DNA of 60,000 bases. It comes from Owenia fusiformis (lineage: Eukaryota > Annelida > Polychaeta > Sabellida > Oweniidae). How positions within the stretch are numbered: position 1 is the stretch's first letter; each line of letters starts with the position of its first letter. The position numbers and the translations under genes are program-made. Below are positions 35,745-48,224 of the stretch, piece after piece. The notes beneath the pieces were generated by a model that was given only the letters and a program-made list of their open reading frames with translations, made no database searches and was not told where the DNA came from. Location: positions 19,291,520 through 19,351,519 of the forward strand of contig CAIIXF020000012.1 of assembly GCA_903813345.2 (NCBI GenBank), given 5' to 3'.

Positions 35745-37232
35745 CCTTGTTATGCTTAACCGGTCCAACAGGTTTCTTTCTTGCTACACGGGCTATTGGT
35801 GTGGGGTTAAGGGTGGATTCTGCATGAAAAACAAATCAGAGTATGGTGTCGAGTAAATCTTAAACTATAATCATCAAAGAATGACCAACATATGTCTAAC
35901 ACTAAAAATACACAAACAACAAAAACACGTCTATATGACAGTGTTTCTCCAAATATATGCAATATTTTGGATACATTGGACACTAAGCTCTCTCTCATAA
36001 CATTTAAGTAACCAATCTCAAATAAAACAAATATACATACTTTTATTTCGTTCTGCATGTTCTCTTTTCTTTTTCACTGTAAGGGATGTGGATGTGGGCT
36101 TGGGTGTTGATTCTACATACAATATAAATATAAGGTATTAATGTATCATGAACTAAAAGTCTACATCGTGCGTGTATTATGATTATTTAAAAAGAACAGA
36201 ATAAAATCCTATGCTACCCCACCCAACTAGGGATCGAACGCACGATCCATCGCTTTAGTATGGTTGTTCTACACCCCATAAATATATATATATATACAAA
36301 TTATATACAAAAAAATTATATACAAAAAAAAAATTATAATAAGATGATAAGATAATAAGATAATAAGATGATAAGGGTTTACTAGAAATATATACATCAT
36401 ACTCACTTTTGTTGTGATCGACATTCACTTGTTTCTTCCTAACTTTAGGGGCAGTGTGTACAGAGCGTTGAGGGGAACCTACATGGAAGCCAAAAACGTT
36501 TTATGTATGTAAAGAATCATTTGGGTAGTTTCTGTTATTTTTTCAATCAAATAAATTCAAAGGGTGGTGTTTGACACATCTAGTATACCGACAGACTGAT
36601 GTCCTCGTTAATCCGATGGTCAAGTATTGGCAGAATAATTGGAATAACTGGAATTATATTGAAGAAAAGAACATAACGTTACGAACAAAACCAGTATATT
36701 GAATTCAACTGGCAAAGCTACTGTGTAAACCTAAAACTGTAAATACTCTGTTCTAATCCGGGGTTCTGCTTGGCCAGGAATGAGTGAGAAAGACTTCATT
36801 TCCACATGGTTCAATGCATTTTTGGTTATAATTATTATTTTTTATTTATGGCATCAGAGTTGTGAGTGGTGTTTAATTGAAACTAAGATTTGACCTATGA
36901 ACTCCTCACGCGCGTTTGCGAATGGAGCACTTAATGAGCCTTGTCATGGCTTTGGGTGGATCCTTAATGATACAGGGACATATGATGTACAGGGAATTAA
37001 TGTATTAAAAAATCAAGCGCATCATTGACTCGATTTAAAGATAATAATCTTGTTGACTTAAAGGTACAAAGAATACTAGTTTATAACAGGGGCAATGGAA
37101 ATGTATGTTATGACATTGTTCTTCTACAATTAAACATAAATACTTACGTTTTTTGTTTTGGTCAACCTGCACTTTTTTCTTCCTCCCTGAGGTGGTGGAT
37201 GGTTTCTTTCCCTGTGTGTTACCAACGTTTAC
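35745..37232 (-). CDS. DUF7869-type gene exons 9-12: tandemly duplicated basic exons
   Basis: Four small exons of 85, 72, 72 and 75 bp (37232-37148, 36478-36407, 36112-36041, 35819-35745). The last three begin and end in phase 1. Their peptides share a pattern: Ser/Pro/Thr-rich head, then RKKKVQVDQNK, RKKQVNVDHNK, KKKREHAERNK or RKKPVGPVKHNK. They look like exon duplications generating a repeat-rich nuclear-localisation or DNA-binding tail. More copies may exist beyond 35745. Confidence 0.75.
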
Positions 37233-40200
37233 CTATAGCAATGCCAAGAATAAAATTGGAGGTCATATACATTTGAAATACATGATGGAACTGAAGGCTT
37301 TGATTCAATTATGAAAACAGCACATTTTTCATAACATACATACTTCAATTGTGAATTTACTTAACTGGAATGTTTGATTCTTATTGAAAGATTGAAAATA
37401 AGAATTGAATCCCATTGGGGACATAATTATTTTGGCGATGATAAGACAGTGAAATTCAAATTCTTACATTTGGTGTTTCCATCTCATCTTGTAGCATTTT
37501 TGATATCTCCTTTGGGATAGCATCGCTGGGAACATTGTCTGTAGGTTCATCAAACTGAATGGGAAGTTGATCTAAAGGCCATGGCTTTTGGTGTCGAAGC
37601 ATATACTGGCGTAGCTCCTGATCAGAAGTAATCAGTGATTTGATCCTTTTGATGTACTCAGCCCACCATTTATACTGAGTGTCATTGCGCTGATCACTAT
37701 AAAGCGGCCTCAGGAACCTTTGGTTCTTTTCGATGAGTTCAATGCCAAGTTTCAAAAAATCAGGCTTGACCAAATTGGGAATTCCTTTGGGTTCTGATTT
37801 TAGTATTCCGTTTGATTCAATCCATGGTTGATCCTGTAGCCCTTTATAATATAACCTGACACCTTCGCTGGTTTCAATAAACCTGAAATGTAATGGTGTT
37901 GTGTGATGCCGTATCGTTTCCAGATGTGGTGATATCCACTCTCTGAAATCAAAAATCGACCCTATGACTTCGACATCTGGGAGGAGCTTTGTGAGTTCAT
38001 CAAATGTTTCTGCTTCATTTGTGCGCAGCAGGTCAGCGATATTGTGGAAAAACGCGTCGATATCCTCGTGCGTGTGCCCCACAATTAGAAATGAAATATG
38101 GACCTGGAAACACTTGTTTTGTTAAGATTGATGCAATATAAAGCAATTGATACATACATCCCGGAATTTGAAATTACGTACACGTGTTCTTAAACTTATA
38201 TAATAACATAAATGATATACATTTGTTATTTCTAATTTTAAAAGAAATTCAGTTCAGATTTTAGTATTTTAAATTCTAAGTCAGTGATCAAGGACTTACT
38301 TCTTTGAAAACCTTTCTTCTAACCAACAGTTCACAAAATGCTAACACATATTTGTTTTTGTTTTCTCTCCAACAGTTGTCTGCCTGAAGGTAAAGAATGG
38401 AAGGTAGTTTCCCGTGCTGAAAATGGCAAATGTATTCACATTAAACAAATCCATATCATCTAAACAACAATTGATGTGATATAACATTTAATTATAATCT
38501 GCACTAATTATAATTATAATCTGCACTGTACTTCAAATTGTGATTTATTTCATTACTGAATGTGATCAAATATACGTAATGTACAATACTTGCAAATGGA
38601 GTAATGTTAAAGGAGAAAACTTGAAAAAATGAAATAATACAAATCAGAACATATTAATTATTATATTAATATTACCTTTCCCTTCGCAGAAATCTTTTGT
38701 ATAGTTCTCAGTATAATATGTATCGACATATTCGAGTCATGCGGGTATTCACACGTATCCACATATGTTCCAAACGTCCTATGGCCATGCGAAATAATAC
38801 CAGTAATATGGGTCTTTAGAAGATCAGCTGGTGATACATTTTTAGCTTTTGGACCAATGTGATGTGGAAGCGAGGTTTTCCCTAATAAATAGAAGATTTT
38901 ACACCACAGTTCAATACAAGAAAAGATATTTCACTTAAGTGATTTTGTACCATTGTGTCTATGGGGAATCAACCCGAAATAGAAGTCACATTTTCAAAAA
39001 AAATATATTTTCAAAGTTGATAAACAATTTCGAAACCATATTTCTGGAAGTAGTTTTACATGTATAGATTTCATATACGAAATCACTTTATTTCTACTCG
39101 CATCTCGGCTAACGTTACATTTATATAGAATTTTACAAGAATTTTTCTTCAACAATAATTCAATTGAAAAGCATGTTAACCCTCCCATCTCCCCCTGTCT
39201 AGATTTTCGCATCCCCTGGCTACGCCCATGAGTTGGATACAAGTAACAAGTGTAAAGATTGAACAAAATCATAGTATACCTTGATCCATTCCATCAATGA
39301 TAATGCTCAAAAATTTATTTGGTTGCTGTCTCGCCTTTTCTCGTTTGTTGTAATAACACTGTCTTTCTCTCCTAAAGCATACAGGTTAAATACATTCAGA
39401 GCTTTTGGATGAATGTTCTTGTTGCCGTGATTGAGTTTAACTTCCGTGCTATGCTTACATTAGTTGCAAATTCACCATCAGTTATTAATTAAACGTGCAT
39501 GGAATTCCATGCGCTGCTATAGACCATTGCATTTTTGGCATCAAGGGCCGAATAGGCACGGACGTTAAACTCAGGGCGGGCCACAAGATATGTCAGATAA
39601 GAAATAAGGCCCAGACTAGGTTTAACTTGTTGAACTAACTCCTAACATATCGTGAATTTCCGTCACGTTCTATGTTCATATTTTTCACTCTCAGCTAAGA
39701 TAAAGCTTTTACGATATAATTTAACCAGGTACTCACATTTGTCTGTTGTTATGTTCTGTCATTGCCTGTTTGATTTCCCGCCTACTCTGGGGATTTAAAG
39801 TTCTTTCAAGTCGCCTGTTCAAGCCAACGCATTTGTGACATTTAGTGAATGTATTTGACTGAAAAATAGTTGGACTGAATTACTCATTGTTATGTATAGA
39901 CATGGGGAGTGATGTAAATTCCCAAATAAAACATGACGAATATGTAATGTTTTGGCAATTTTCAGGTTAACGTTTACTGTAGATATGTGAAATATGGATT
40001 TAACAGTAAGGTTCATCTAAAAGCATGTTAAAACCGTCTGTGTAATGTGAACCCTAAAACAATAAAGTGTACAATACGCTGATGTTTTTTGAGACTAGCA
40101 AAATCAATTTACCCTCTTAATTTTTAAGTGTCGAAACATATCATCCCACATTCTCATAAAGCTTGTCTTGCTAAAAACGTGTTTGAATTCTGTTAATCTC

Positions 40201-43200
40201 TCTTGTTTATATCGCTCGTATACGGCATCTTTTCTGGTTTTGTATGGTAGCAGGTATTCATCAGAGTCTGGCATTCTGTCAGCATGGAAAGATGCGTACT
40301 CCTCTAACCACAGAACAGCGTCGTCATAGACAGACGTTGGTGTTCTTCTCTTTCTGTACCCACATGAGACTGAACCCTCGTCAAACTTTCGTACAGCTTT
40401 GTAGTAGAAGTTCTTGTCAATATGGTATAGCTTTTGAAAAGCTTTTTGGCAGATTCCGTTTCCTCCTTCTATCATGAAAGTTATAGTTCTATTTGTTCTC
40501 TTTGCATCCCTTATTTTTTGTAACACCCATTCCATTCGGTTTTCAGCATTTTTTGTCCATAACTCAAGCCTTGATCTTCTTATGAGATCCAAGTTAAACA
40601 TTCTGTGACAGTTAAGACGGCAACACTTTGGCATATATTTCACTTGCAACAGGGATGAGTGGGTCAGAACCTTATTTAAAAGTGTGGATGTTTTACTTGG
40701 CTTTTCTGAAACAAACATTAATCAAAAGTTATTATTGATATAAACATCATTAGATGTTGCCAGGGAATTAAACATGTACAGTAAAAATTCAAGGGTGAAC
40801 TTGAATTATCTTGTACACGTGTGGGTGTCATTATTTAATAGACTATAATAGAGCAAGCATAATTGAGTACCATAAAGTCATCATCATGATAAACCATGAC
40901 ATCTCATTTCTTCTGAGGTGTTTCAGTTGAAACAGAGAGAAGCTATGGGTATCAGAATGTAAAGCCATAATTATTTGATAGTCTAAATCAAATAGACCCG
41001 TAGCCAGGGGGGGGGGGGGTTCGCAGGGTTCGGGCGAACCCCCCCTGGCCAAATTTTTTTTCCAAATCATGCAGTTCTTCACCATTTTGAGCACTTCTCA
41101 AGTGATTTTAGCCATATTTGGGCCAAAATTGTCAAATGTGAACCCCCCCTGGAAATTTTTGAAAAATGAACCCCCCCCCCTTGGCAAATCCTGGCTACGG
41201 GCCTGGGGGTGTGGGGGTTGGGTGGTATTTAATTAGCGAGAGCAAACATTTATCTGCTCAGCCAGTAAGCAGGCTAACCGAATCAATTATTATGGGAGCA
41301 CGGGTAACCTGATTTAAAAAGTTTAAATCTATACAGAGAAAAGTGATATGATGGAGTCAATTCAACTATTGTGCCCAATTCTTCAGAATCCACATTTACA
41401 TCATATCGTGGATTATCTATTTTAATTCGTTTCGTAACGTTTTGTGCTAGTAAATATAAATATACAACAATCAAATCCTGCCCAGCGGAATGAGGCACTC
41501 TTATATAAAGAGAGGTTTCTCGAACTTATTCAGTCATGGCAATGGAAGCCCGATCTTGAAATTACAACTGGTTTTAAGGGGCATTCACAAACAGCAAGGC
41601 TTGGCCAAGTAAACCAAACTTGATATCAAAACATCCAAAATGGATCCATTTAGAGAGGGCTGCGTAATCAAAATATTTGCTGGGGGCAATAGCACTTGTA
41701 AATCGATGCAGTAGTATCTGCGTATCTGAAGTAATGATAACTCAATTAGCATTTAATAGATTTCATTGCTCACTGCTTAGAAGTCTGCTAGCCACCAACT
41801 ATCGAGTGAGGGTCGACCTTTGATTCAACTATCGACTTATAAGATCTTATAAAATCTTATAATTATCTGTTTATCTAATCTTTCTAATGAGGGTTATCAT
41901 TCATAATATAAATAAGCTATCCAGGGCCCTGTTGCTCTAATAGTTTTAGTGCATGATAACTATCTCAAACTAACACAAAATGACAACGTGTTCGTTAAAA
42001 ACCTCATTAAACAGATTATATTATATTTCTTCACTGCTAGTTGCGATATTTTCTAGCGAATACACACTTAGGTACTTTATGACATATTCAAGACACCACT
42101 TTCTTCGATCAAATCAGCTCAAAATAATGTCCGGCGTCTAATTGCCAGGAATACGTTAAAAATGTTTAATATGTCCGCTAGTGTACTGAGTTGTTCATGA
42201 GTGGTCTATACATGTATATATTAACTGAGAGGTAGTTCACTTCGATAGGGTTCCACACAGAAAATCCAGGGGTCACGTTCATATCAGTGTTTCTCAGTAC
42301 ATACAGCATACATTTTTAGTCACTTTATGTACAAGTGTTAAGATAGGATTTTGTTCCAGTGGTTTGCCATGCCATTTAGCCTAATTTTAGTGTAAATGAT
42401 CTCCCACATGGCGATAATGGGCATATAGCACCAACAGCTCCTTTCAATTATCCAACCCATTAAGCTAATTTCAAGTGTCATTGTAATCATTCCAGGATAA
42501 ACAGCGATGTGCTATATGATCATATGACTCGCCTATAAACTATTAACTATTAATGTGTATATGTGTAAATCAACTATTAACCTTTAAATGCATTATCAAA
42601 ATAGTCTGTACATAGTCTGTCAAAAACCTTGATTTCTTGAAAAATTCAAATGCGCACAAAAATGAATCAAAATATTGGAGGGAATTCAGAAATGTTCTTC
42701 AAAAAGTTTCTTCTCACCCTAAAGTGGCGTCGGAGTTCAAAGAATCTGCCAGAACTCCATAAATTCCATGAGGCTATAGTTGATTTTTCGAAGGGTTAAT
42801 AAATATCCAAAATAATGAATAAACAGATTCAAATGTGTTAATCGAGTTTACAAACTGTTCTTACATATGTAATTTCACATAATGTAATTAACAATCTCAA
42901 GTATAATGGTTAATTTTACAAAACATAATGACTTGTTGTGTCATGTGAATTTTTTGAATCATCCGTCTTTTTGAAATTTAGAGGTTGAATTATCGTGATT
43001 TTGCACTTTTATTGTGGAACATAAGTAAAATTTTATTTGTCACTCAAAACATGTATAGGTCGTATGAATTGCATAGAATAGAATCAGTCTTGGGGAAGAT
43101 GTATGCATATGCTATATGAATTGTGATTTAACAAGTTAACCTGGTTTATATGACAGAGAACGGTGTCCTTTGATGTTCAAAAGGGCCTGAAACACTTTAA

Positions 43201-46200
43201 GGTCCAATTTCTTTTTTTTTGGGGGGGGGGTGGCAATTTTGCCCACCCCCTGGATCCGCCCTTTAAACTATAGTAAGTATAAAGGACAAAAAGGGCATAC
43301 TAGTGCCCTGTTTGATTTTTCTATATAAAATCGAATTCAAAAAGGCCCAGTTGATGTACAGGAACTGAGGTTCACTGTAATGGATCGTTTACATTTGATA
43401 AGAAAAAATGTTGTCAGTCTTTTCAAGATTTAGATTTAGGTTTTAAAGTATTTATAGTGGAGGCAGAACTGACAGAAATACTGCTTAAAGTTAATACAAA
43501 ATATATCATTTTAATCGTAACAATACAACCAAAGAAAATGATAATTAAAATAATTCACCTTAATTTTAGGGCTACATCATTTCCCATTATATTTATTTTC
43601 AAAAAATGTTTTGATATGCAACATGTGTGTCTAATCGAAATATGTATGTTTGAATAGAACTTCACTTCACTTTACTTCACTTTGTAGATTGTTGTCATGG
43701 TCTTAAAGCCGTCTTACATATTCGCGAATGTACCCAAACGCAAACGTATTCTAGCGCATTGGGTACATTTATGAAGTCTAGTAGTTTTGATTAAAAATGC
43801 TCCATAATTTGCGAAGTTGAGAATCAAACAAGACCAGGAACAAACAAGTGGGTCATTTATTTCCTCATAAATTATAAAAATTTCAGACATTGGTATAAAA
43901 TATTTCTGAAGTTATGGTTGCTATGATAGCCACAATGACCCTTTAGCGGGATAGTGTTATGTTTGCGAAGTTTAAAATTAGTTTTCTTTTGACTAAATGA
44001 TCAAAATTCCATTACAAGGTTGCTTAATTCTACAATGGGCAGTTAAAATAGTAACTGCTGTTTATGTCGTATTCTCATAAATGTGAAATCATTGTAAATA
44101 TTGTATTATTCAGAAAACATGAACGCCTCATATTACATGAGACAAGACATGACACGAAAAGCTTATCTGACCAAATCTGGGGTCTATGTGGAATCTCCCC
44201 TACCTAGAAGTCAATTTTTTCTCATAAAATTAAGTTTTCAAGGTCGAGAAGCTCTTTTCAAAACCGCATTTTTATAAGTAATTTTACACGTATATTCCAA
44301 TTATGACATCGGTTTGAGTGAATTTTGGATATTTAATGACGTTAATCAAGATTATTTCTATACTTGCATCTAGTTTATTCGTAACCCACAATGATTATGT
44401 AACCAATTTGCCACTCTTTGATCGGAGTTAGAATGAAATGGATTTAAATCTCCATAACTGTCTGGCTTGATTTAGTATATTATCGTGTGCACAAACCAGA
44501 ACAGCCAAAGTCATAAGTGTCACCTCCAACTTTCAACTATTAATTAAAACATCGGCCTTCAACTAGAATTGCAGAGAACTTTTTAAACTTTTACGTTACA
44601 GATTTGATTGTCGCAAAAATTGCCAAAAGTAAATTAGAAAAATGTGTATTCACCTGGTATCTGATATGCAATAAATAATGTGAGAATCTATGAAATGTCA
44701 ATCAAAAATGGTATCATCATAAAGCAAACGACTTGATTTGCGATAGATTTATTTCCACAAAGCTTTTTCCTTATTTTGCCAACATTTTGCGAACAAAATG
44801 GTATGAGAGACATTGCAGAAAAGTCTGTTGGTGGGGTGACGGCACATTCCTTGTCTCAAAGATCAAAAAACTGTGTTGATATCTTTACATTCTATCGGTA
44901 AATTAGTAACTTACAATTTAATGCATACTATCCCTAGTTATGATTGATGATTTTTTAAAGATAACAATATGGTGCTGAATCGACATGAGAAACCACGTTG
45001 TTCTCGTTTTTTAATCACTTTAAACATACTCTCTTAATACGGGTTAATTAGGCATAGCATTAGAGAACGATATGCTTATCACCGAATGCCTGATAAGGCT
45101 GGGAAACGACCCAGTTGCCACGTAATTATTACTCATTTGTGAGCATTTGACATTAAGGAAGACAGACTTACATGTAGCATTTACCTATCTTACCTAACTA
45201 GCTATTTACACTATCTATAATATACTTATTTTAAATGTGAACATACCTTTCAATAATGACGGAACGGTCAGTTTTGGTTTGATGAATTCGAGATCTTCTG
45301 GTAGCAGACTAGATAGTTCACACGAAAAAGACCCATTTTCAAATTCGTCTTCCGTTTCATCTATTTTTATAGGAGTACTAGTCTTGTGTTTGGGGAGCAG
45401 AACGCTTACTCTTGGGGGTGTCGTTTCTATTAAGTCATAATACTGCTCTGAACACTTTCTCATACTATTTACACTCGTCTTCAATGGGGTGGTGTAGCAT
45501 ACAGGGGACTGTGTTTTTTCGGGGGTTGTACTTGTTCCAGGAAAATCAAAAACACTTTGCACCTGTTTATCTGACTCTATCAATAAGTCGAAACTTGAGT
45601 TTGCAGCTAAAAGCGAAGATCCAAGTGGGTCGACAGGACTCATTTCCGATTGCATGAATTCGTACATCGGGGATTTGGCGAATGTTCTGGGGGATGTACT
45701 AGTTCCATAGAAATCAGAAACATGTTGATTCGAAATCGGTTGTTCATCTGACTCTATCAAGTCCCGGTCTGAAAGAGAAGTTCCAAGTGGGTCGGATGGA
45801 GCCAACATAAGCTCAGAATCATCATTTATAATGCATGATATACCAAGTGGGTCGCTTGCAGAATCTTGGGTACCATCTAACAACGAAACACCGAGTGGGT
45901 CAACGGAGGAGTCAGATTTGAATGAATTGTCTAAATGCGACATGTGGCCTCTATGGTAAACAATGTTGTTGTATATAGCTTGGTTTATTTTTGGATCCGT
46001 TGTTGCTGCAATGTTCTCTATTCTGAAGTAAAAACAAAAACGTTAAACAATAAAACCAGTAATACATTAAAGGTAGAATCAGATCTATATCTTTATATCT
46101 TATCTGTGACAAAGTTGCAAGCAACATGTACGATTGACCTACCAATCTATTCCTTACACTATTAATTAAAATATCTCCCAAAAGATTCAATATATCAATT

Positions 46201-46543
46201 GGTGAAGTTATTATGAATTCAAAGTGATAAAATTGGTGAACATGTTTAAATTCTCTCAAATAATGAGAATGGCTACTATAAATATAGAAAAATAATACAT
46301 TATTGTAAAAATCTTTCCTTAAATAAAGTGTGAACTTTAGGGAATTTGGGAAATTTGAATATTCTAAAAATTGAAACAATTTTTGTTGACCTCTCTATAT
46401 TTGTTCTCTCTTTAATTTAGATTATTTGTACAGATCATTTTGATTTTGATCATCGTAGATCTGATCGCAAATAGTAATTCCAAAATGTATGTTAACGTTT
46501 TCTTACCATTTCTAGTTCTGCTTGTTCGGTTTCGAGACGACAT
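35745..46543 (-). CDS. DUF7869-type transposase-like protein with DPLG repeats and duplicated basic tail exons (3' end not found)
   Basis: Exons on the minus strand: 46543-46507, 46017-45247, 40705-40113, 39858-39737, 39371-39280, 38881-38676, 38416-38300, 38103-37468, 37232-37148, 36478-36407, 36112-36041 and 35819-35745. All phases agree, giving about 958 codons with no stop. Order: Ser/Thr-rich N-terminal region with four DPLG motifs (about 25-140); a basic Cys/His region (about 270-470) with KCCRLNCHRMF; TKCHKC (473-477); then a core with SIIIDGMDQ (D534), LQADNCWREN (D620) and IVGHTHEDID (655-662); then Lys-rich tail modules. The three core motifs are those I recall for the DUF7869 group, which looks like an RNase H-fold DDE/D recombinase. 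The acceptor of exon 2 was chosen to keep the frame. A terminal exon must lie below 35745. The intron-rich structure suggests a domesticated gene, not a mobile copy. Confidence 0.82.
36225..36275 (-). repeat. tRNA-like remnant, perhaps a SINE head
   Basis: On the minus strand, GTGCGTTCGATCCCTAGTTGG resembles a tRNA T-arm/B box (GTTCGAtCC). The acceptor and D-arm do not pair well, so it is not a functional tRNA by eye. Confidence 0.25.
36283..36377. repeat. Microsatellite (TA)n and GATAA-rich run
   Basis: A TA run is followed by ACAAAAAAAT-type slippage and six GATAA/GATGATAA units. It lies between the basic-tail exons. Confidence 0.7.
37468..39371 (-). CDS. DUF7869-type gene exons 5-8: putative RNase H-fold core
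   Basis: Exon 5 ends with SIIIDGMDQ; exon 6 has SLPHHIGPKAKN and ISHGHRTFGTYVD; exon 7 has LYLQADNCWRENKNKY; exon 8 has VHISFLIVGHTHEDIDAFF. The order of an early Asp after a hydrophobic strand, a second Asp with Asn, and a late Glu/Asp near His is what a DDE/D transposase or integrase fold requires. All candidate catalytic acids are present, so activity has not obviously been lost. The metal-ion role is inferred from pattern, not shown. Confidence 0.78.
38930..39115 (-). repeat. Interspersed repeat family K, copy 2
   Basis: The reverse complement reads GATGCGAGTAGAAATAAAGTG, ACATGTAAAACTACTTCCAGAAATATGGTTT and GTGACTTCTATTTCGGGTTGATTCCCCATAG, aligned with 31385-31640. It is intronic in the DUF7869-type gene. 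Confidence 0.65.
40113..40705 (-). CDS. DUF7869-type gene exon 3: basic Cys/His region
   Basis: It opens after TTTGTTTCAG and encodes KYMPKCCRLNCHRMFNLDLI, FMIEGGNGICQKAFQKLYHI, YYKAVRKFDEGSVSCGYRKR and a long helical stretch ending RMWDDMFRHLKIKR. The Cys/His spacing suggests a zinc-stabilised DNA-binding module ahead of the catalytic core (inference). It ends in phase 0 at GTAAAT and is followed by the CHKC exon. Confidence 0.8.
40994..41205. mobile_element. Miniature element with CCCGTAGCCAG termini, copy 1
   Basis: It begins CCCGTAGCCAGGGGGG and ends CTGGCTACGGGCCTG. The interior has GGTTCGGGCGAACCCCCC, GCAGTTCTTCACCATTTTGAGCAC and ATTTGGGCCAAAATTGTCAAA. The short inverted termini and the family of copies indicate a non-autonomous DNA transposon. 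It lies in intron 2 of the DUF7869-type gene. Confidence 0.75.
41206..44169. other. Intronic sequence without recognised exons
   Basis: A long part of the second intron of the DUF7869-type gene. Apart from the G-run with GCCCACCCCCTGGATCCGCCC at 43217-43262, which looks like the edge of another short element, I see nothing structured. Confidence 0.4.
44170..44375 (-). repeat. Interspersed repeat family K, copy 3
   Basis: The reverse complement shows GTATAGAAATAATCTTG, AACGTCATTAAATATCC, ACCGATGTCATAATTGGAATAT and TTGACTTCTAGGTAGGGGAGATTCC, aligning closely with 31405-31590. Confidence 0.75.
45247..46017 (-). CDS. DUF7869-type gene exon 2: DPLG-repeat region
   Basis: It encodes four copies of a short motif: VDPLGVSLL, SDPLGISCI, SDPLGTSLS and VDPLGSSLL, plus a second repeat pair DFYGTSTSPRTF / DFPGTSTTPEKT. 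The region is acidic and Ser/Thr-rich with several SP/TP sites, so it is probably disordered and phosphorylated. Joining exon 1 (46543-46507) requires the acceptor AATAG at 46018. The more obvious CAG five bases upstream would create a stop. Confidence 0.75.
46069..46413. mobile_element. MITE family AAAGG(C/T)AGAATCAGATCTA, copy 2
   Basis: The left end AAAGGTAGAATCAGATCTA is intact. TTGACCTACCAATCTATTCCTTAC, AATATCTCCCAAAAGATTCA and AATAAAGTGTGAACTTTAGGG match the other copies. The right end is decayed (TTGTTCTCTCTTTAA). It lies in intron 1 of the DUF7869-type gene. Confidence 0.75.
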
Positions 46544-48224
46544 TTTTTCCAGAAGAAGTCAAGGACAGTCCAGTTGGTTAAATTAGAGAAATATATGGGT
46601 GTAGTTAGTAAGTTAGCGGTAAATCATCGGCACTCGCTACTTTATTCTGCATTTTTATGTTTTGATTACAATATGCGCATGCGCCAGCAAAATAGAACTT
46701 CAAAATAACAAAATAAGATGCATGTACACGGAAAAGCTTAGCTTCAAAACTGTGCTAGTCTTGTAGCATATGAATGAAATACATTTAAAATCTCAGACTT
46801 CTGCTTGGCCATAAATAACGTTTCAGTGACACAAGAGATTAGTACTAATGTTATAGCTTGTTTTGAATTGAAATTCTGTATGCCTGTTGATATGCTTAAG
46901 TGCACACCAGATAGATACAAGTAACTTGAACTTGAGAGTAATCTTGGATTTCCAAGGTATGATTTTTTCATGATTAAAATTACACTAGGACACGAGTATG
47001 CTTGAGAGCAATATTTGAGAATATAACATTAAACTTGTATTTCAATCCATTGAATTTTAGATTCTTTATTCGATTCTTTTTTCAATTTATATATTCCAAT
47101 TTTTAAACTTAATCTCAAGTGAAGTCCTCTATCTGATTGGCGTAGCCATGGGGTCGCACCACTCCCCCCTCCCCAAACCAAAAGAAAAAAGCAATTTTTG
47201 TAAAGTTTATTGAAAAACATTAACAAATGAAAGTTGCTTGGAATGCACCATAAGCAATGTTGATTTTAGAAAATTACCGGGGGACCGGTGATTCTGCATC
47301 TCTTTTTGGGGCTCACTTCGCTCGCGGTGATGCAAACCCCCAAAATCGCACCCTCCTTGACAACTGCTGGCTACGCCTCTGTAGCCCATGCTCAAAGCAA
47401 TCGTATTGCCATTTTGCCAAGATTTCTAGCCATCATTCTCATGTTCTCATTCTCATTGTAAATAGGTATGTATGGTTGGTTATGGTAATTGGTTAGCCAA
47501 TGGTCATAGTCTGTCTCAAAAATATAAGTGATTCCAATGTAGATATTTATGTGAAGTACACAGTCATTGAATCAGATTGCAACCTTCTAGAGGGAAACAG
47601 TGAGTTCAGCAAAGACTACACATCCTTGCTGCAAGGGTATTTTACGAATTTAGGCATAAATGAAGTCCTTTGAAGAAGGATGAGACTACACAGAGACGAA
47701 CCCATAACTAACATCTATGTCAACCTCCTGTCAACCCAAACACTGACGAGAAATACAGACGCTTTTCACATCGGAGGAGATTTTGCATTTATATGAAGCA
47801 CTAAGCTAGTAATTTGATTACAAGGAGAAATCAACAATTATTAGAATTATCATTACTTAGTACTTAGTATAAAATGCCTATTCAGTGGTGGATAACTTCT
47901 GTTGGGCCAGATTATTTTCTAAATAAATCAGAAGGTGACCGTCCCCAAAAAATAATCAGAATGTGCAGTCTCGATCAACAAAAAACAGCAGGATTTATCA
48001 AGGTTAGTACAAATAAGAGAATACACTATGCGTAGTTCACATACGGACGCTTTGTTCTTGTGTTCATTGTCAAAGAGGTTTATTCTTTCAAAGTTAGCAT
48101 CAAGATAATTCATTCGAGCAAATATTTTAAGCACTTTAGATTGCTCATTAAAATAGATTGTAATGTATTTATTTGCTTTGTTTTATTAATTGAATAAATA
48201 AGCGAACTCGATTAACCCACTAAT
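46544..48224. other. Divergent intergenic region
   Basis: This separates the start of the DUF7869-type gene from the first visible exon of the ParB-like gene. It holds a decayed GTAGCCA-type element at about 47138-47385 (GGCGTAGCCATGGGGTCGCA and GGCTACGCCTCTG). No confident exon was found. A promoter, or two, and the missing 5' exon(s) of the ParB-like gene could be here. Confidence 0.4.

Noticed and set aside
36225-36275. Functional tRNA gene
   Set aside because: Only a B-box-like segment is convincing; the cloverleaf does not close by eye.
43457-43657. 66-codon plus-strand frame
   Set aside because: AT-rich chance frame with low-complexity Ile/Lys content and no splice context.
47542-47815. 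Open stretch after CCAATGTAG giving VKYTVIESDCNLLEG and, after a stop, NIYVNLLSTQTLTRN
   Set aside because: Interrupted by stops and without a donor that fits the ParB-like gene; at most a decayed fragment of an unknown ORF.
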